From NCBI RefSeq assembly GCF_005222845.1, contig NZ_STFZ01000013.1:31154-95153 (forward strand): a stretch of 64,000 nucleotides of DNA, in the 5' to 3' direction. The translations under genes were made by a program, and so were the position numbers. Source of the stretch: Rhizobium sp. FY34 (GTDB taxonomy: Bacteria; Pseudomonadota; Alphaproteobacteria; Rhizobiales; Rhizobiaceae). Below the pieces are notes generated by a model. The model searched no databases. It was not told the origin of the DNA and saw nothing but the letters and a program-made list of their open reading frames with translations. This document shows, piece by piece, positions 60,400 through 64,000 of the stretch; position 1 is the stretch's first letter, and every line of letters starts with the position of its first letter.

Positions 60400-62868
60400 T
60401 CACGTGCCCCGCGGCTTTGCCCGGTGGGTGGGTGCGGCATGGGCCGGATCTTCCGGCCAGGGATGTTTCGGATAGCGGCCGCGCATATCGGCGCGCACAT
60501 CCTTCCAGGATCCCGCCCAGAAGCCGGGCAGGTCGCGTGTTGTCTGGATCGGCCGGTGGGCGGGCGAAGTCAACTCCAGGAGAAGCGGCAATCGGCCGCC
60601 GGCAACCGCCGGATGGCTTTTCAAGCCGAACAATTCTTGTACGCGAATGGCCAGCACCGGTTCACTTCCATCATAGCGGATCGGATGCCGCTGCCCGGTT
60701 GGTGCTTCGAAATGGGTGGGCGCCAGCCTGTTCAGGTCCTGGCGCTGCTCATGGGAAAGAAGCGCGCGCAAACCTTCGGCGAGGCTGCCGGCATCGACCG
60801 CGTCAAGGCTGGTGCGGCCGGCCTGGAACGGAACGAACCACAGGTCGAGATGCTCCAGCAGCGCTTCGTCCGAAACATCCGGCCAGGGGGCTCCGATCGA
60901 GCGATGCAGGAAACCTATCCGCTCGCGCAATTGTTCACCGTCCTTTGAAAAGGAAAGGGCTGAGAGGCCCAGCTGGCGCAGGCCGTCGGCCAGTCCTTCG
61001 GCGGCAGCCGCACCCTTTGGCTTTGGTAAGGGCGTTTCTTCCAGCACCAGTGCGCCGAGCCGTACGACCCGGCGCGCCCGCACCTGGCGGCTCTGCCGGT
61101 CGAAATAGCTTTCCTCGCCGCGCAGGATAGCCTCATCAAGCTCCGCTTCGACAGCCGGCCGGCTTGTTTCGGCAGCAGCCGTGATGCGCGCCTGCGCCGC
61201 GCGGCCGGTCAGATCGGCAATCACCAGCATACGGGCGCCTGCGAGCCTTTCGGTCTCCGGCAGTTCGGCGCCGCGTCCATTGGCCATTACGAAGCGACCG
61301 CGGGCCCCGCGTTGCAGCGCCACCCGATCGGGATAGGCATGCAGGAGAAGATCGGCTGCCTGCGCCGGTTCTGTCGCAGGCGATGATGCCGGCAGCGACC
61401 GCATGAGTCGTGTGGCAAGCCTCCGTGCCGCTTCCGCCCTCTCGCCACGCTCGTTGCGAAAGCCGCGCAACCTCTCGTCAAGATCGACGGCACTGCCGCC
61501 AAGCCCCTGTTCGGTCATCATCACGGCCAGCTGGCAGGCGGCCTGTGCCTGTCCGGCCTGCGCACCCGCAATGGCCATTGCGGCCAGCCGGGGCGGAAGC
61601 GCCAGTCCGCGCATCAGCCGTCCCTTCTGTGTCAGCATGTCCTCTCCATCCAGCGCACCCATCATTCGCAGCAATTGCCGGGCCTCGGTCAATGCCGGTG
61701 CCGGCGGCTGGTCGAGAAAGGCCAGTTCGCTCGGATCGCGTACGCCCCAATGGGCAAGATCCAGTGCCAGGCTGGAAAGGTCGCTTGCCAGGATCTGCGG
61801 CGGGGTGAAGGCGGGAAGTGCCGCCGTCTGGCCGCTATGCCAGAGGCGTATCGCAATGCCCGGCTCGGTTCTGCCGGCGCGTCCCGCCCGCTGGTCGGCG
61901 GAAGCACGCGATACGCGCACGGTTTCAAGCCGCGTAATGCCTGTCGATGGCTCAAAGACCGGCAGGCGCTGCAGCCCGCTGTCGATGACGATCCGCACGC
62001 CGTCAATGGTAATGGAGGTTTCGGCAATCGAGGTGGCAAGCACGATCTTGCGTGTGCCGCTTGCAGCGGGCCGGATCGCCAGATCCTGTTCCCTTTGCGA
62101 AAGATTACCATAAAGCGGAGTTATCACGGTCGTGTCCGGCAGCCGGCCGCTGATGCGCTCCACGGTCCGCAGGATTTCAGATTGGCCGGGCAGGAAGGCA
62201 AGAATGGAGCCGGTCTCATCGCTGTGTGCGCGCAAGACGGCGCGGGCCATGGCATCTTCGATCCGCTCGCCCGCATCGCGATCCTGATAGCGGATGTCGA
62301 TCGGATAGGTGCGTCCGTGGCTTGCAATCACAGGCGAATCGCCCAGAAGGGCTGCCACGCGCTCCACATCGAGCGTCGCCGACATGACGATGAGACGCAG
62401 ATCCTCGCGCAGTGCTCCTTGTGCATCGAGTGCCAAGGCCAGCCCAAAATCTGCATCCAGTGACCGCTCGTGGAATTCATCAAACAGGACCGCGGACACA
62501 CCCGACAGTTCCGGATCATCGAGGATCATCCGAGCAAAGACACCTTCCGTCACCACTTCAATGCGCGTCGCTGCCGAAACACGGTTATCAAGACGCATGC
62601 GGTAACCGACAATCTCGCCCACATCCTGCGACAGGAGCGAGGCCATGCGCGCTGCTGCAGCCCTTGCCGCCAGCCGCCGTGGTTCCAGGAGAATGATTCG
62701 GCCCTTGCACCAGGGCTGGTCGAGCAGGAACAGCGGCACGAGCGTTGTCTTGCCGGCGCCGGGCGGCGCTGACAACACGGCTCGGTTGCCGCTCTCCAGA
62801 GCTGTTGCGATCTGCGGCAGAACGGCGGTGACCGGAAGCACGGGAATGGTATCGGAGAAGAAGGGCAT
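60400..62868 (-). CDS. hrpB: ATP-dependent helicase HrpB
   Basis: 822-residue DEAH/DEFH-box helicase: Walker A PPGAGKT at 35-41, DEFHERSLD, SATLD, ATSIAETSITIDG and QRAGRAGRTEPG, then the long HrpB C-terminal domain ending in the WP..R..YPKHPWPEDP motif. RNA helicase of unsettled role. Start overlaps the upstream gene's stop (TGATG). Confidence 0.95.
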   Translation of the reverse strand: MPFFSDTIPVLPVTAVLPQIATALESGNRAVLSAPPGAGKTTLVPLFLLDQPWCKGRIILLEPRRLAARAAAARMASLLSQDVGEIVGYRMRLDNRVSAATRIEVVTEGVFARMILDDPELSGVSAVLFDEFHERSLDADFGLALALDAQGALREDLRLIVMSATLDVERVAALLGDSPVIASHGRTYPIDIRYQDRDAGERIEDAMARAVLRAHSDETGSILAFLPGQSEILRTVERISGRLPDTTVITPLYGNLSQREQDLAIRPAASGTRKIVLATSIAETSITIDGVRIVIDSGLQRLPVFEPSTGITRLETVRVSRASADQRAGRAGRTEPGIAIRLWHSGQTAALPAFTPPQILASDLSSLALDLAHWGVRDPSELAFLDQPPAPALTEARQLLRMMGALDGEDMLTQKGRLMRGLALPPRLAAMAIAGAQAGQAQAACQLAVMMTEQGLGGSAVDLDERLRGFRNERGERAEAARRLATRLMRSLPASSPATEPAQAADLLLHAYPDRVALQRGARGRFVMANGRGAELPETERLAGARMLVIADLTGRAAQARITAAAETSRPAVEAELDEAILRGEESYFDRQSRQVRARRVVRLGALVLEETPLPKPKGAAAAEGLADGLRQLGLSALSFSKDGEQLRERIGFLHRSIGAPWPDVSDEALLEHLDLWFVPFQAGRTSLDAVDAGSLAEGLRALLSHEQRQDLNRLAPTHFEAPTGQRHPIRYDGSEPVLAIRVQELFGLKSHPAVAGGRLPLLLELTSPAHRPIQTTRDLPGFWAGSWKDVRADMRGRYPKHPWPEDPAHAAPTHRAKPRGT

Positions 62869-63821
62869 CAGGACTGCTGCACCTTGCGCGCAGTTTCATA
62901 GGCCAGCATCGCGCCGGCCAGATCCTCGAGCGCTGCGCCGACGGACTTGAATAGGGTGATCTCGTCTTCGCGCCTGCGCCCTGCATGTTCACCGGTCAGA
63001 AGGCCGGTGAGGTCGGCCAGGATGTCCTCATGTTTGATAGTGCCAGCGGCAAGCGGCATGGCAATATCGCCGCCTTCCTTCACCGCGCCGGCACGGGTAT
63101 CGACAAAGATGCTGGATCTGCGCACGGCCTCGTCATCGCTTTCGCGCATGCTTGGCTTGAAGGCGCCGACCAGATCCAGATGCTGGCCAGGCTTCAGCCA
63201 GGCACCCTTTATCAGGGGGGCAACTGAGAGCGTGGCGCAGGAAATGATGTCGGCAGTCGAAACCGCCGTTTCAAGGTCACCGACTGCTTGAGCAGCAAAG
63301 CCTGCAGCTGATGCTTCAGCCGCAATGGCCTCCGTCTTTGCAATATCCCGTCCCCAGATCCGAAACCGGGTGAGCGGCCGCGTCACCGCATGCGCCTCGA
63401 TCAGGTTGAGCGAGAGACGCCCGGTCCCGACCATCAGCATCTCCTTAGCATCCGGGCGCGACAAAAGCCGCGAGGCGAGCGCCGACGTGGCGGCCGTGCG
63501 CCGTGCCGTCAACTCGCCACCTTCGATCAGCGCCAGCATCTTGCCCGTGCGCGCCGAAGAGAGAAGATACTGACCATATATAGTGGGAAGCGCGCGCAGG
63601 TGATTGTCGGGAATAAGGTTGAGGATCTTCACGCCGGCATAGGCGCCCGGAACCCAGGCCGGCATCAGTAGCATGGTACCCGCAGCTTCCCCCGGGACCT
63701 CCATCTCATGATGATGGCGAACCGGCATGACGCAGCCGCTTTTGAACATGGTTTCGATCGCCCCGATCAGGGCATTGAAGGGAAGGGCGGCGCGGGTTTC
63801 GTCCGCATTCAGCATCAACAT
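62868..63821 (-). CDS. ornithine cyclodeaminase / mu-crystallin family protein
   Basis: 317-residue Rossmann-fold protein: HHHEMEVPG and KILNLIPDN near the N-terminus, the nucleotide-binding GTGRLSLNLIEAH mid-protein, and DLVGAFKPSMRESDDEAV late. The family includes ornithine cyclodeaminase, pyrroline-2-carboxylate and imine reductases; the substrate is undetermined. ATG 63821 has GAGGAG eight nt upstream. Downstream hrpB overlaps. The 179 nt upstream to the window edge are AT-rich promoter DNA without further features. Confidence 0.9.
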   Translation of the reverse strand: MLMLNADETRAALPFNALIGAIETMFKSGCVMPVRHHHEMEVPGEAAGTMLLMPAWVPGAYAGVKILNLIPDNHLRALPTIYGQYLLSSARTGKMLALIEGGELTARRTAATSALASRLLSRPDAKEMLMVGTGRLSLNLIEAHAVTRPLTRFRIWGRDIAKTEAIAAEASAAGFAAQAVGDLETAVSTADIISCATLSVAPLIKGAWLKPGQHLDLVGAFKPSMRESDDEAVRRSSIFVDTRAGAVKEGGDIAMPLAAGTIKHEDILADLTGLLTGEHAGRRREDEITLFKSVGAALEDLAGAMLAYETARKVQQS

Positions 63822-64000
63822 GGTCCAAACTCCTCGAAATCTGCTGCAAACCATAGCCTTCGCCGCACTCTTGAGGGAGAGGCGCAAAGAAAAATGACAG
63901 ATTTATAAATTGGCAGTTGACGTATGAAATTGCTGGATCTATAACCCCGATCACTGACGAGGGCGGCGGCGCTGCTAGCGACGAAGTCCTTCGTTCTGGA

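Noticed and set aside
60396..60411. TTGTTCACGTGCCCCG before actS as a parS site
   Set aside because: Six mismatches to the consensus; the CACGTG core alone is expected by chance.

Overview
The window is core chromosome of an alphaproteobacterium, very probably a Rhizobiaceae member (Agrobacterium/Rhizobium-like). The grounds are gene order and content: mnmE-rho-hemJ-hemE to the left of an origin-like gap, ppsR-maf-aroE-coaE-dnaQ to its right, the chvI-chvG-hprK-EIIA-HPr-ahcY cluster, alphaproteobacterial-type addAB, actSR, a DivL-type cell-cycle kinase, and a split his operon. Almost every base is coding, many neighbours overlap by 4-14 nt, and I see no insertion sequence, prophage, CRISPR array, rRNA or tRNA.

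Layout. 1-4.4 kb (minus strand): tRNA modification (mnmE), Rho and haem synthesis (hemJ, hemE). 4.44-4.84 kb: a non-coding gap with DnaA boxes, an AT-rich stretch and clustered GANTC sites, read as the chromosomal origin. 4.8-8.4 kb (plus): ppsR, maf, aroE, coaE, dnaQ. 8.5-9.6 kb (minus): secB, fxsA. 9.7-15 kb (plus): a tightly overlapping Tim44-like/MltA/Smr/XRE cassette and gyrB. 15-23 kb (plus): PHB depolymerase, DUF2852, a YgjP-type metallopeptidase, trpFBA-accD-folC. 23-35 kb (minus): trxA, then a coupled unit divL - tsaE/amgK fusion - murU - addB - addA. 35-41 kb (minus): chvI-chvG-hprK-EIIA-ptsH-ahcY. 41-43 kb (plus): pckA, arfB. 43-48 kb (minus): hisB-DUF2628-hisHAFE-coaA. 48-57 kb (plus): hslVU, DUF1402, a P450, a HyuA-like protein, glcB. 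57-64 kb: an L,D-transpeptidase lipoprotein, mmcB, actSR, hrpB and an ornithine-cyclodeaminase-family protein.

Main themes. (1) Replication and segregation: the origin is accompanied by palindromes close to the ParB site consensus TGTTTCACGTGAAACA, scattered over the window (best pair just after gyrB). (2) Envelope and cell cycle: a kinase with tyrosine in place of the phospho-accepting histidine (DivL hallmark) is translationally coupled to a TsaE-AmgK fusion and followed by MurU, the cell-wall recycling enzymes that bypass MurA; ChvGI and the regulatory PTS sit next door. (3) Regulatory DNA: a perfect 9+9 palindrome and a hairpin-rich leader precede ahcY, and two LacI-family-like half-operators precede pckA.

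All functional names rest on reading motifs and family resemblance in the translated sequence; no database search was run. Start codons were chosen from Shine-Dalgarno spacing, overlaps and known family N-termini.
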